From assembly GCA_002788675.1 (NCBI GenBank), contig PFRS01000005.1, positions 263,767 to 314,634 of the forward strand: a stretch of DNA of 50,868 nt, given 5' to 3'. The position numbers and the translations under genes are program-made. Shown in pieces: positions 39,440-48,192 of the stretch. Source of the stretch: Candidatus Pacebacteria bacterium CG_4_9_14_0_2_um_filter_40_15. GTDB taxonomy: Bacteria > Patescibacteriota > Microgenomatia > UBA1400 > PJMF01. Numbering within the stretch: the stretch's first letter is position 1; every line of letters begins with the position of its first letter. The notes beneath the pieces were generated by a model, which made no database searches, was not told where the DNA came from, and saw only the letters and a list, made by a program, of their open reading frames with translations.

Positions 39440-41191
39440 TTACGCCTCCTCTCCTGAAATATATGAAAGAATTTCGGTGATATAGAATGGTCTACCGTCA
39501 TTTTTTAGTAAAATATCATTTGGCTCATACCCAGATTCCATACGGATCAATTTAGCCAATTGACCAGTGCCATTATTTTCAACAAACACAACTTTTTGTG
39601 CCGTGTTGGCAAGCTGTTGTAATCGATCAGTCTTGAGTGGGAACATATATTCATAATGAAGATACGAAAGCTTTTTAGTACCACCAGTTTTTTGATACTG
39701 AATCAGCGCATCGGTTACTGCCAACTTAGCACTGCCCCAGCCAACAAATAAGATATCGCAGGTCTCTTCACCTATCAGTTGTGGTTCTGGGAAAACTGCC
39801 TTGATTGCAGTCTGTTTTCGCATGCGCTTTTCAAAAATTTCTTTTGCTGGACCAGCATCTTCAGTAAGTGAACCATCACCTAGATGCTCATCACTATTTG
39901 CATCAAATGTTGGCGCGCACTGTCCAGGCAGCCAACGAAGTGACACGCCACTTTCTGTTGATGCATATCTATCCATTTTTTGCAGTGAATCAAGCTTATC
40001 TTCACTAACGAGGCCGCGCTTAATTTCTATATTTTCAGGCAGGTCTTTAAGTTGAAAATGTGATTCGGCAATCTGTTTTTCTGTAAGAAGAATAACTGGC
40101 ACCTGATACTCTTCAGCTAAATTATGAGCTACTTGAGTGAGAGTGTATGCAGATGCGGGATCACTTGCTGCTAACACTACCCGAGAAAACTCACCATGTC
40201 CTGCAAATATTGCTAAGAGTAAATCACCTGAGTTGGTCCACGTTGGTAGTCCCGTTGCTGGGCCAGGTCTTTGAGCCAGCACACAGACAAAAGGAGTTTC
40301 AGTAATGCCTGCCAATGAAACTGTCTCAGACATGAGATCAAATCCACCCCCTGATGTACCACACATTGCGCGCGTACCAGCAAAAGAAGACCCAACGGTC
40401 ATTTCTGCAACAGAAATCTCGTCTTCTATTTGCTTTACAAACATCCCCGTTTCGTGAGAAATTGCAGCCAAATACCCAAGAATGGAACTCGCAGGTGTCA
40501 TTGGATATGCATAGTAGGCTCGCACACCAGCTGCAACTGCTCCGAGTGCTAAAGCTTCATTACCACTAATAATTAAATCGTCTATAATTGTTTGATCAGG
40601 TGTAAACCCTAATTCAATTGCGTGCAGTTTTTCATCTTGAAATGCTTTACCTGATTCAAGCATGGTCACATTAGGTTCAATTACATCGGGTTTTTTAGCA
40701 AAAGTTCTTTTTAGAACTTCAATAAGTGGTTCAAAAGCTAGTCCGAGCAATTGCCATAGAACACCAAGTAAGAAGGTGTTCACCATAAGTGGGTGACCTC
40801 CAGCCTCTTTTACTAACTGTTGAGCGGGTACAAAGACAACTTTGAGTTCTTTTTCAGCAATATACTGCTGTTGGGCATCAGATAGCTGTAAACCAATAAC
40901 TGAATGAATAATCGTCCCACCTTGTGCAACTGAATTGTAGTACGCATTAAAGGCACCCACACTTAAAACAAGTAAAATGTCACATTGAGCGGAAGAAGAA
41001 ACTAGAGGTGCATCAGAAAAATCAATTTGAAAGGAAGCAAACCCACCCTTAATAAGAGAAGGATACTCTCTATATCCGAAACTATGCAGTCCCGTTTCCT
41101 TGATGGCTTTTGAGATAGTCTCACCAACTGAATTGATACCCTGTCCAGAAGCACCAGACACTTTTACAACAAAGCGGTTTTGTATATGCAT
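39440..41191 (-). CDS. 2-oxoacid:ferredoxin oxidoreductase, fused gamma-alpha subunit
   Basis: 583 aa; N-term VVKVSGASGQGINSVGETISKAIKETGLHSFGYREYPSLIKGG; NEALALGAVAAGVRAYYAYPMTPASSILGYLA. Confidence 0.93.
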   Translation of the reverse strand: MHIQNRFVVKVSGASGQGINSVGETISKAIKETGLHSFGYREYPSLIKGGFASFQIDFSDAPLVSSSAQCDILLVLSVGAFNAYYNSVAQGGTIIHSVIGLQLSDAQQQYIAEKELKVVFVPAQQLVKEAGGHPLMVNTFLLGVLWQLLGLAFEPLIEVLKRTFAKKPDVIEPNVTMLESGKAFQDEKLHAIELGFTPDQTIIDDLIISGNEALALGAVAAGVRAYYAYPMTPASSILGYLAAISHETGMFVKQIEDEISVAEMTVGSSFAGTRAMCGTSGGGFDLMSETVSLAGITETPFVCVLAQRPGPATGLPTWTNSGDLLLAIFAGHGEFSRVVLAASDPASAYTLTQVAHNLAEEYQVPVILLTEKQIAESHFQLKDLPENIEIKRGLVSEDKLDSLQKMDRYASTESGVSLRWLPGQCAPTFDANSDEHLGDGSLTEDAGPAKEIFEKRMRKQTAIKAVFPEPQLIGEETCDILFVGWGSAKLAVTDALIQYQKTGGTKKLSYLHYEYMFPLKTDRLQQLANTAQKVVFVENNGTGQLAKLIRMESGYEPNDILLKNDGRPFYITEILSYISGEEA

Positions 41192-41230
41192 GATACAGAC
41201 ACTCTATCAGAAAGGTCTTGAGTTGACAAA

Positions 41231-43390
41231 CTAAAATTCGGCTAAAATTGCCTTGCCATCAACAGCGTACGCTTGATCTTTTGTAACAATAACTGGATTA
41301 ATTTCTATTTCAGCAAAAAAAGGTAAAACGGTAACTAAATCACACAACTGAGCAATCAAGTGATATAGTTTTTCTAAAGCTAGTTGCTGCCCACCTCTAT
41401 AACCTGTAAGTAACGAAAATGCTTTAGATTTTTCGACAATCTGTTTAATATCCTCACTCGTTGCGGGTAACACATGGAGATTGGTGTCAGAGATAAGTTC
41501 AACCAAAGTTCCACCAGCACCAAACATCAGGACTGTTCCAAACTGAGCGGTTCGTTTTACCCCCACGATTACTTCGACACCATGCTCTATTTGTGCCTGC
41601 ATCTGTAACTTAACATTCTTTCTTACCGCTACAGGCAACTCTGTTTTCCTGCTAATAAGCTCTTGTGATGCAGCCTCTAATTGTTTTGAACTCCGAACAT
41701 TTGTTATTACCCCACTCACTTCTGTCTTGTGAAGAAGTTCAGGAGCTGTAAGTTTAAGAACCATTGGAAACCCATGTAACTTGGCAAAGTTTTTGGCTTG
41801 ATCAAGACTTGTAACAGATGCACTCGGTGGTGTTGTAATATCCCAATCATCAAATAACTCATTTATTTTACTCACTGACAAGTACTGTTGACCTTGAATC
41901 AGCAGTTTTCTAATAGATTCTAGGTGATGTTCTCGGGTAGATGTTGCGACTGGAGTAGTTTCAAAAACCTCTTTGCGTTTTTTTGCTTGAGTCTGCCACT
42001 TTCTCCACCACCACATCTTACCTAAAGCTGCTATTGCTCGTTCTGGATAACTAAAGTAGGGAATATTATATTTACTTAAAACTGCTTCTCCTTTGCTCGC
42101 AAGGTGTCCTCCCATGAATGAACAAAAGATAGGCTTCTGGTAGCGTTGGGCAAGTCTACCAACTACGGTAGCTGTTTTTTCAATTTCAGTCATTACTTGA
42201 GGGGTCAAAATCACAACAATTGCATCGACCGTATCTGCTTCAAGCAAGAGTCTGAGTGCTTTTTCATATCTGTCTGAAAGTGCATCACCCAATACATCTA
42301 TAGGATTTAAAAAACTAGCCGCTCTTGGCAGATGTGCTTCAAGTAGTTCTTTTGTATCTGAAGACAACGTTGCCATACTTAAACCTGCCTCAACTATTGC
42401 ATCACTACTTACTACAGCTGGGCCACCCGCATTGGACAAAATGGCCACATTTTTACCTTGAGGAGCCTGACTCCAAGAAAACGCGATCGAAAGGTCAAAC
42501 ATTTCTTCAATTGATTTTGCTCGAATAACACCAGCCTGTTCAAGAGCCTGAGATAGTACAGCATCATCTCCAGCAATGGACCCCGTGTGTGACTGCATTG
42601 CTTTTTGTGCTGCCTTAGTTCTTCCTGGTTTTAAGACAAACAGAGGATTTGTCTGAGCAACTTTGCGTGCCAATTCAATAAAAGTTGTTCCATCCGTCAA
42701 TGACTCCAGGTACATACCTATTGGACTATATGATGATTCATTGAATCGTTTATTTAAGGTAGTATCTTTTGCTTGTTCCTGCAACCAATATTCAAGGAAT
42801 TCATTTTCCGAAAGTGTTGCCTTGTTACCCAAAGTAATAAAATCTTTGAACCCAAGCGAGGCATGTTCAGCCCAGTCAAAAATACTACTTGCAATAGCAC
42901 CGGACTGAGAAATAAAGTGCATATTTCCCTTATGCATCAATCCTTGACCAAATGTGGCATTTAATTTTTGACGAGTATTGACGAAACCAAGACAATTTGG
43001 ACCAAGAAGTGCAATATCATATTCATTTGCCACAGCTTGCAACTCAGCTTCACGCAGTGCGCCTTCTCGACCTGTTTCTTTGAAACCAGCTGAAATAACG
43101 ACAACAGCCTTTGTTCCCTTTTGACCAATCTCTCTGACCGCCTCAACAACAAAATCTGCAGGAATGGCTACTATGGCTAGATCTGGAATTTCCGGAATGT
43201 GAATGTAGTTTGAGTAAGCATTCAAACCGATAATCTTCGTTTCGTGAGGATTAACTGGAAAAAGTCTTCCAGAATACCCACCATCTTTGATGTTGCGGAG
43301 CACAATATTACCGAGTTTGTGACGATCAGTAGAAGCCCCTACTACAGCAATAGATCTTGGTTTAAGTAATTGTTGTATGTGTGTGTTCAT
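41231..43390 (-). CDS. Acetyl-CoA synthetase (ADP-forming), fused alpha-beta (acyl-CoA synthetase NDP-forming)
   Basis: 719 aa; LLKPRSIAVVGASTDRHKLGNIVLRNIKDGGYSGRLFPVNP, FISQSGAIASSIFDWAE, QSHTGSIAGDDAV, C-terminal ATP-grasp domain FPMVLKLTAPELLHKTEVSGVITNV. Confidence 0.95.
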   Translation of the reverse strand: MNTHIQQLLKPRSIAVVGASTDRHKLGNIVLRNIKDGGYSGRLFPVNPHETKIIGLNAYSNYIHIPEIPDLAIVAIPADFVVEAVREIGQKGTKAVVVISAGFKETGREGALREAELQAVANEYDIALLGPNCLGFVNTRQKLNATFGQGLMHKGNMHFISQSGAIASSIFDWAEHASLGFKDFITLGNKATLSENEFLEYWLQEQAKDTTLNKRFNESSYSPIGMYLESLTDGTTFIELARKVAQTNPLFVLKPGRTKAAQKAMQSHTGSIAGDDAVLSQALEQAGVIRAKSIEEMFDLSIAFSWSQAPQGKNVAILSNAGGPAVVSSDAIVEAGLSMATLSSDTKELLEAHLPRAASFLNPIDVLGDALSDRYEKALRLLLEADTVDAIVVILTPQVMTEIEKTATVVGRLAQRYQKPIFCSFMGGHLASKGEAVLSKYNIPYFSYPERAIAALGKMWWWRKWQTQAKKRKEVFETTPVATSTREHHLESIRKLLIQGQQYLSVSKINELFDDWDITTPPSASVTSLDQAKNFAKLHGFPMVLKLTAPELLHKTEVSGVITNVRSSKQLEAASQELISRKTELPVAVRKNVKLQMQAQIEHGVEVIVGVKRTAQFGTVLMFGAGGTLVELISDTNLHVLPATSEDIKQIVEKSKAFSLLTGYRGGQQLALEKLYHLIAQLCDLVTVLPFFAEIEINPVIVTKDQAYAVDGKAILAEF

Positions 43391-43399
43391 GGGCAGAAC

Positions 43400-43443
43400 A
43401 AAAAAATGGGCTCCTTTCTACTACTCTCAGTATAAAGGAGCCC
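43400..43443 (-). terminator. Intrinsic terminator/attenuator hairpin 10 nt upstream of the acetyl-CoA synthetase start codon
   Basis: 10-bp stem GGGCTCCTTT(43408-43417)/AAAGGAGCCC(43434-43443) followed on the minus strand by CATTTTTTTG (T run 43400-43406). Confidence 0.85.
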
Positions 43444-43486
43444 AAGACAAACTGTAAAGCTCAATACGGCTCAAAAGCAAACAGGT

Positions 43487-43930
43487 TTACTGTTCAGTTT
43501 GAACTATTCCGATCTTCATGGTTGCTAAAAAGTCTTGTGCATTTTCTGGATGTTCGCCTTTATCGTTTGGACGATTAAAAAACTTTTCTGAAATATCTGT
43601 TCCACAGCCACTAGAAATGTCACCACCACCATGTTTGCCTGACATAACAAAATCGCTTACGTTATAGACACCATCTTTCACCACAACCCAACAATCTGTT
43701 TTGGTTGAGTGCTCTGCAACTTGCGCAAGTGTGTAACTAGTCATTGATTCTTCCATCATAATGGGTTCCTCCATTGATGGAGTATTCTCCTCCATCATGC
43801 CACTTTCAATATCAGTTTGAGGTTCCATAGCTTCTTCAGATTCAATTTTAGCATCATTTGCGCCACCCAATGTGCAGCCAGCAAACACAACTCCAGCCAA
43901 AGCAACGAGTGCAATTTTTTGTAAATTCAT
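43487..43930 (-). CDS. Cytochrome b5-like heme-binding domain lipoprotein
   Basis: 147 aa; lipobox LAGVVFAGCTLGG; YTLAQVAEHSTKTDCWVVVKDGVYNVSDFVMSGKHGGGDISSGCGTDISEKF...EHPENAQDFLATMKIG. Confidence 0.9.
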   Translation of the reverse strand: MNLQKIALVALAGVVFAGCTLGGANDAKIESEEAMEPQTDIESGMMEENTPSMEEPIMMEESMTSYTLAQVAEHSTKTDCWVVVKDGVYNVSDFVMSGKHGGGDISSGCGTDISEKFFNRPNDKGEHPENAQDFLATMKIGIVQTEQ

Positions 43931-44074
43931 AGTACTACCTTTCTGCGAGACCTATTTATCTCTTACCTTTGTACTGCTGATTATCAGCTTGAAAAGTCTA
44001 ACAAACTTTACATTTACATACAACGGGAAATCCCAAATGCTTTCTAAACACTATCTAACAGAAAGCAGATAATC

Positions 44075-44103
44075 TTGACAGACATTTGGCAACAGATCAC
44101 AAT
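44075..44103 (+). promoter_or_regulatory. Consensus-like promoter TTGACA-N17-CACAAT of ldh
   Basis: TTGACA at 44075-44080, 17-nt spacer, CACAAT at 44098-44103, then ATG at 44111. Confidence 0.75.
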
Positions 44104-44110
44104 GAAGAGT

Positions 44111-45028
44111 ATGAAAAATCAAAACAAAATCTCGATAATTGGATGTGGTAATGTAGGAATGACGGCAGCCTACTCGATACTCCACAAGGGGGATGTCGAC
44201 GAGTTAGTGCTTTTTGGCAGGAATAAGCAGGCACTTATTGGCGAAGAACTTGATCTCGAACATGGCCTTAGTTTTCTCTCAACTGCAAAAATTACTGCAG
44301 CAGATACTTTCGATGCTCTTGAAGGCAGTGACGTGATTGTCTATACTGCCGGGGCAGCACAAAAACCAGGAGAAACTCGTTTAGATTTAACCAAAAAAAA
44401 TGTCGCAATTTTAGAGGGCATGATTCCAGAAATCGTCAAACATGCGCCTGATGCTGTTATCCTAATTGTTGCAAACCCAGTAGATATTCTTACCTACAAA
44501 GCCTATGTCGCCGCTGGTTTGCCAAAAGGCAGAATCTTTGGATCAGGCACAACACTCGATACTGCAAGATTCAGATTTCATCTTTCACAGTTTATGAACG
44601 TGCATCCTCGCAGTATTCATGCGTACGTATTGGGTGAACACGGGGATCACTCATTTCCAGCCCTTTCAAATGCAAATATTGGCGGACAAAACCTTAATGA
44701 ATTTCCCAACTTCACTGAAGAAAAAGCGTTGCGTTCGTATCAGAAAGCTCGAACAGCTGCCTACAAAATTATAGAATCAAAAGGAGCAACCTACTACGCA
44801 ATTGGGGCTGATATTTCAAGCATAGTTTCAACAATTCTTAAAGATAAAAGATCAGTTCTTGCCGTTTCTATTCCGCTGCATAATTACTATGGACTGAATG
44901 GTGTGGCACTGAGTGTGCCTTGTATTGTTGGCAGAAATGGTGTGGAACAAGTGCTTAAAGCTAATCTGTCCAGTCACGAACAAAAACTACTTCAACGTGC
45001 AGCCGCTGCTCTTAAAGAATATCTTTAA
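44111..45028 (+). CDS. ldh: L-lactate dehydrogenase (LDH/MDH superfamily); start refined from 44075 to 44111
   Basis: KISIIGCGNVGMTAAYSIL, AGAAQKPGETRLDL (Gln at the LDH/MDH specificity position), GSGTTLDTARFR, GEHGDHSFPALSN. Confidence 0.9.
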   Translation: MKNQNKISIIGCGNVGMTAAYSILHKGDVDELVLFGRNKQALIGEELDLEHGLSFLSTAKITAADTFDALEGSDVIVYTAGAAQKPGETRLDLTKKNVAILEGMIPEIVKHAPDAVILIVANPVDILTYKAYVAAGLPKGRIFGSGTTLDTARFRFHLSQFMNVHPRSIHAYVLGEHGDHSFPALSNANIGGQNLNEFPNFTEEKALRSYQKARTAAYKIIESKGATYYAIGADISSIVSTILKDKRSVLAVSIPLHNYYGLNGVALSVPCIVGRNGVEQVLKANLSSHEQKLLQRAAAALKEYL

Positions 45029-45612
45029 CCAATAACGGGAATTTCACCTGTAAAGAGATTTGTCTGGAGGACTTCTTCACAATCGATGAGTAAGTCGTCT
45101 AGCGAGCCATTATTCTTTATGGTGTGATCAACCATGTCTAAACAGGCACTGACCTGTTGCCCAGTCGTATCTTCACCAATACCTTGCTCGCGTTTATCTG
45201 CTCTATAAAACGCAGCTTTATTCATGCCATCCTCGCCACGTTCTGCCAGACGATCCATGTATCGTTCAAGACGCACATACTTAGGTGCAATGATTCCCAA
45301 AATAAATGCTGGTGAATGCTCTCGAAGATACTTAATTTCCTCTGGATTTCTGATCCCATCGATAATAATTTTTTTTGAACGTCCTGCAGATTGCAACGTG
45401 CGTTCAACCAAATATGATGCATCATGTTTTACACGTAACTCGTTACCTACATTTTGAAGATTTGTTCGATTTATTTCTAAACCACGGCTAACACACTCCT
45501 GTCTAATAACGTCTGAAAGTTTAAAATATCTAAACCCCTGTTCAATGAAATGTTCTGAAACTGTGCTCTTACCACTAGCAATATACCCGACTAATCCTAC
45601 TACCTGTTGCAT
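45025..45612 (-). CDS. P-loop nucleotide kinase-like protein (dephospho-CoA kinase/adenylate kinase-like)
   Basis: 195 aa; VGLVGYIASGKSTVSEHFIEQGFRYFKLSDVIRQE, KIIIDGIRNPEEIKYLRE. Confidence 0.8.
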   Translation of the reverse strand: MQQVVGLVGYIASGKSTVSEHFIEQGFRYFKLSDVIRQECVSRGLEINRTNLQNVGNELRVKHDASYLVERTLQSAGRSKKIIIDGIRNPEEIKYLREHSPAFILGIIAPKYVRLERYMDRLAERGEDGMNKAAFYRADKREQGIGEDTTGQQVSACLDMVDHTIKNNGSLDDLLIDCEEVLQTNLFTGEIPVIG

Positions 45613-45730
45613 ACAGATTTCTTTCTGTTTTTTAACTAAGATCTCTGTTTTTTATACACGGTTTGGAAGAGTGTGAATAGAGGAAAACCAACATACTATG
45701 AGCTTTGATGGTTTAAACATGAATATTTGG

Positions 45731-46828
45731 CTATTCATCAATATATCCATAGAGAAGTTCTGACATTGCGTCCAGTTCTTTTTTAGAAAACTGATATTTT
45801 TGAATAGTTATTCGGCCAGAATCAGCGAGCAAATCGATAAATGACGTAACTTTCACAGGATTTTCAGTTGTTGAGCCAAACACAAAATCTCTATTCCTCC
45901 AGTCACTTTTAATAAGTGCCTCTGCTTCCTTACGAGTTGGAACCGTGCCAGCTACTTTTTTGTTTCTTGGAATAATCAAACGAATTTTAAAATCGTTAGC
46001 TACATGCAACATATCAATGTTTTCACCTAACAATTCCAAATCATATTTTTTGAACCAGTTCGGATCTTTTGATTTAAGCGTATCTGTAACTTCATGCAAC
46101 TGCTTCTGAATACCTTCATAAATCAACTGTCCATACGCCCGACTATTTAACATACCAGACTTAGCTTCTCCCACGGCTTTAATCACAATAGATCCATCAT
46201 CCTCAATCTCAAAAAAAGCTGAATCTGGATTGTTCCACCTATTTGGGAGTCCAAAAAGATCAGGGTATTGCCAAACTTTAAGCAGTTGTCGTGTTAACTT
46301 AAGTTTCTTCGCAAATTTTTCTTTGTCTTCAATGGATTGCTGCTTGAGTTTTTCTCGCGCTTCTACGTCATCTTCAGTTAGCTGTACACTGCGCTTTTTA
46401 CGTTCCTCTTCTGTAGCTCGAACTAATTGCAATTCATACATTTTATTTTCAGTTCTCACTAACTCTTCGAAAAATTCTCCTTTCAGCACCCGAAACCTTT
46501 TGGCCTGAGTGAAATTATTTCTGACAGCATTAGTAACACTCTTTTGAGGATGAAACATCCCGTCTCTTTCTTGTGCGAGAATAAGGTGCGAGGCTAGTGA
46601 TTCTTGAAATTTTTTGGGGAGATATAAAAAGACTTTTAGTTGTTCCATTCGATCGGGATTATTTGAAACATCTCCTGCTTCGATCACAGCTTTAAATAAC
46701 GCATACCCAACAGCAGATTCATTTCGAAACGATTCGAGTATTTCACTAGAAATACCAGGAACTACTATGAGTGGCTCAACAACTGTTTGTGCAACCTCTT
46801 CTGTACTTATTGAAGTTTTTTCGGTCAT
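45731..46828 (-). CDS. Conserved-looking hypothetical protein, possible degenerate PD-(D/E)XK-like fold
   Basis: 365 aa; charged central coiled coil; SAFFEIEDDGSIVIKAVGEAKSG resembles the acidic-beta-ExK arrangement. Fold assignment is speculative. Confidence 0.5.
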   Translation of the reverse strand: MTEKTSISTEEVAQTVVEPLIVVPGISSEILESFRNESAVGYALFKAVIEAGDVSNNPDRMEQLKVFLYLPKKFQESLASHLILAQERDGMFHPQKSVTNAVRNNFTQAKRFRVLKGEFFEELVRTENKMYELQLVRATEEERKKRSVQLTEDDVEAREKLKQQSIEDKEKFAKKLKLTRQLLKVWQYPDLFGLPNRWNNPDSAFFEIEDDGSIVIKAVGEAKSGMLNSRAYGQLIYEGIQKQLHEVTDTLKSKDPNWFKKYDLELLGENIDMLHVANDFKIRLIIPRNKKVAGTVPTRKEAEALIKSDWRNRDFVFGSTTENPVKVTSFIDLLADSGRITIQKYQFSKKELDAMSELLYGYIDE

Positions 46829-47001
46829 AGCTAAAGTGCCTTAAATATATTCTAACTATAACAAAGTATTGAATAAAAAAACAATATTGATCTACAAGAA
46901 TGTAGACAATAGTGTCCTCATGTTTTTGAATATAATAAAGCTGAAGATCTTGGAATTTTCCCCGGGACTTTTTTTGCTTCGTTTGGTATGCTTGCTTTAC
47001 T

Positions 47002-47256
47002 ATGCAAAGAGGGACTCTCACTTTAACTAATAGCGAACAACAAATGTTATCGTCACTCATTGAAGCGAGTGCTGTAGCTTCATCTCTGATAGCTAGTAGA
47101 CTCAAACAACCATCACATGATACTGAGAATATTATTGAGCTGAGCAGTGAGGAAGCTGAAAGTGTCCTAGATTTACTTCCAATTCCTTCTGTCGCTGAAC
47201 CTAACGAGATTACTTCAGCCCGTCAAAAACTCTCAGCATTTCTTCAGAATCTTTGA
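47002..47256 (+). CDS. Small hypothetical protein
   Basis: 84 aa ORF in an otherwise empty gap on the plus strand; TG-TATGCT -10-like element 9 nt upstream. Confidence 0.5.
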   Translation: MQRGTLTLTNSEQQMLSSLIEASAVASSLIASRLKQPSHDTENIIELSSEEAESVLDLLPIPSVAEPNEITSARQKLSAFLQNL

Positions 47257-47281
47257 CTATCATTATTTATACTAGTATGAT
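47253..47281 (+). promoter_or_regulatory. Promoter TTGACT-N17-TATGAT for the DsbA-like gene
   Basis: TTGACT 47253-47258, spacer 17, TATGAT 47276-47281; SD AAGGAG before ATG 47328. Confidence 0.7.
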
Positions 47282-47327
47282 TTAATGGCTCATATCAATA
47301 AGTAGTAAATGTTTACAAGGAGTTATT

Positions 47328-48113
47328 ATGCCTCAAAAGGATAGTCCCTATTCTCTACAGTCTCTGCTCGAATTTGTGAACAGCAATTTTGTTTTATTGT
47401 TGCTGGTTCTCTTTTTCTTCGCAGGTGGATTTGTAGCTGGTTCACTTTGGACCGAAAATCAAATTATGAAAAATGGTGGTACTGCCGCCGTTGCTGGTGC
47501 TCCAGCAGGTGCCCAAGGTGCCACTCAGCCAGCTGGTCCAACCGGTCCAACTGATGACCAACTTGGAAATGTACAAGGTATTCAAGAAAGTGACTACGTT
47601 CGCGGAAACAAAAACGCAAAAGTAGTTTTAGTAGAATACTCAGACTATGAATGCCCATTCTGTCAACGATTTCACGACACTATGAATGAAATTATGGATA
47701 CCTACGGTGATGATGTGGCTTGGGTCCTGCGCGACTATCCACTTCCTTTCCATGCAAATGCACAAAAAGCTGCTGAAGCTGCTGCTTGTGTAGGTAGTAT
47801 TGCTGGAAATGACAAATTCTGGGAATTCACAGATCTGTACTTCAATACAACTGATGGCTCAGGAACTGGTGTCGCAATTGAAGACATGGGTGAACTGGCT
47901 GGAAAAGTTGGTGTTGATGCCGCAGCAGTCCAAAAATGTGTAGACTCCGGTGAAATGGAAGCGGCCATAACTGCTGAAATGGATGAAGGTTCATCAGTCG
48001 GTATAACTGGAACACCTGGAACATTTGTTGTCACTCAAGATGGTGCACAAGAACTTATTCCTGGCGCTCTTCCAACTGCAGACGTAAAAGCAATTATCGA
48101 TCAATATCTTTAA
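47328..48113 (+). CDS. Membrane-anchored DsbA/thioredoxin-fold protein
   Basis: 261 aa; N-terminal TM; VVLVEYSDYECPFCQRFHDTMNEIM, GITGTPGTFVV (cis-Pro loop). Confidence 0.94.
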   Translation: MPQKDSPYSLQSLLEFVNSNFVLLLLVLFFFAGGFVAGSLWTENQIMKNGGTAAVAGAPAGAQGATQPAGPTGPTDDQLGNVQGIQESDYVRGNKNAKVVLVEYSDYECPFCQRFHDTMNEIMDTYGDDVAWVLRDYPLPFHANAQKAAEAAACVGSIAGNDKFWEFTDLYFNTTDGSGTGVAIEDMGELAGKVGVDAAAVQKCVDSGEMEAAITAEMDEGSSVGITGTPGTFVVTQDGAQELIPGALPTADVKAIIDQYL

Positions 48114-48133
48114 TACGCTTACAGTAGAAAATA

Positions 48134-48165
48134 AAAAAGCGGCGCTTAAACCAGCGCCGCTTTTT
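48134..48165. terminator. Bidirectional intrinsic terminator
   Basis: aaaaagcggcgct-taaacc-agcgccgcttttt; 8-bp GC-rich stem with A/T tracts on both sides between convergent genes. Confidence 0.93.
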
Positions 48166-48192
48166 ATATAATTCAACTTTTAAAAATATATT

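Noticed and set aside
44075-45028. Calling the LDH/MDH-family gene a malate dehydrogenase
   Set aside because: AGAAQKPGETRLDL has Gln at the specificity position and GSGTTLDTARFR, favouring lactate dehydrogenase; MDH usually has Arg there.
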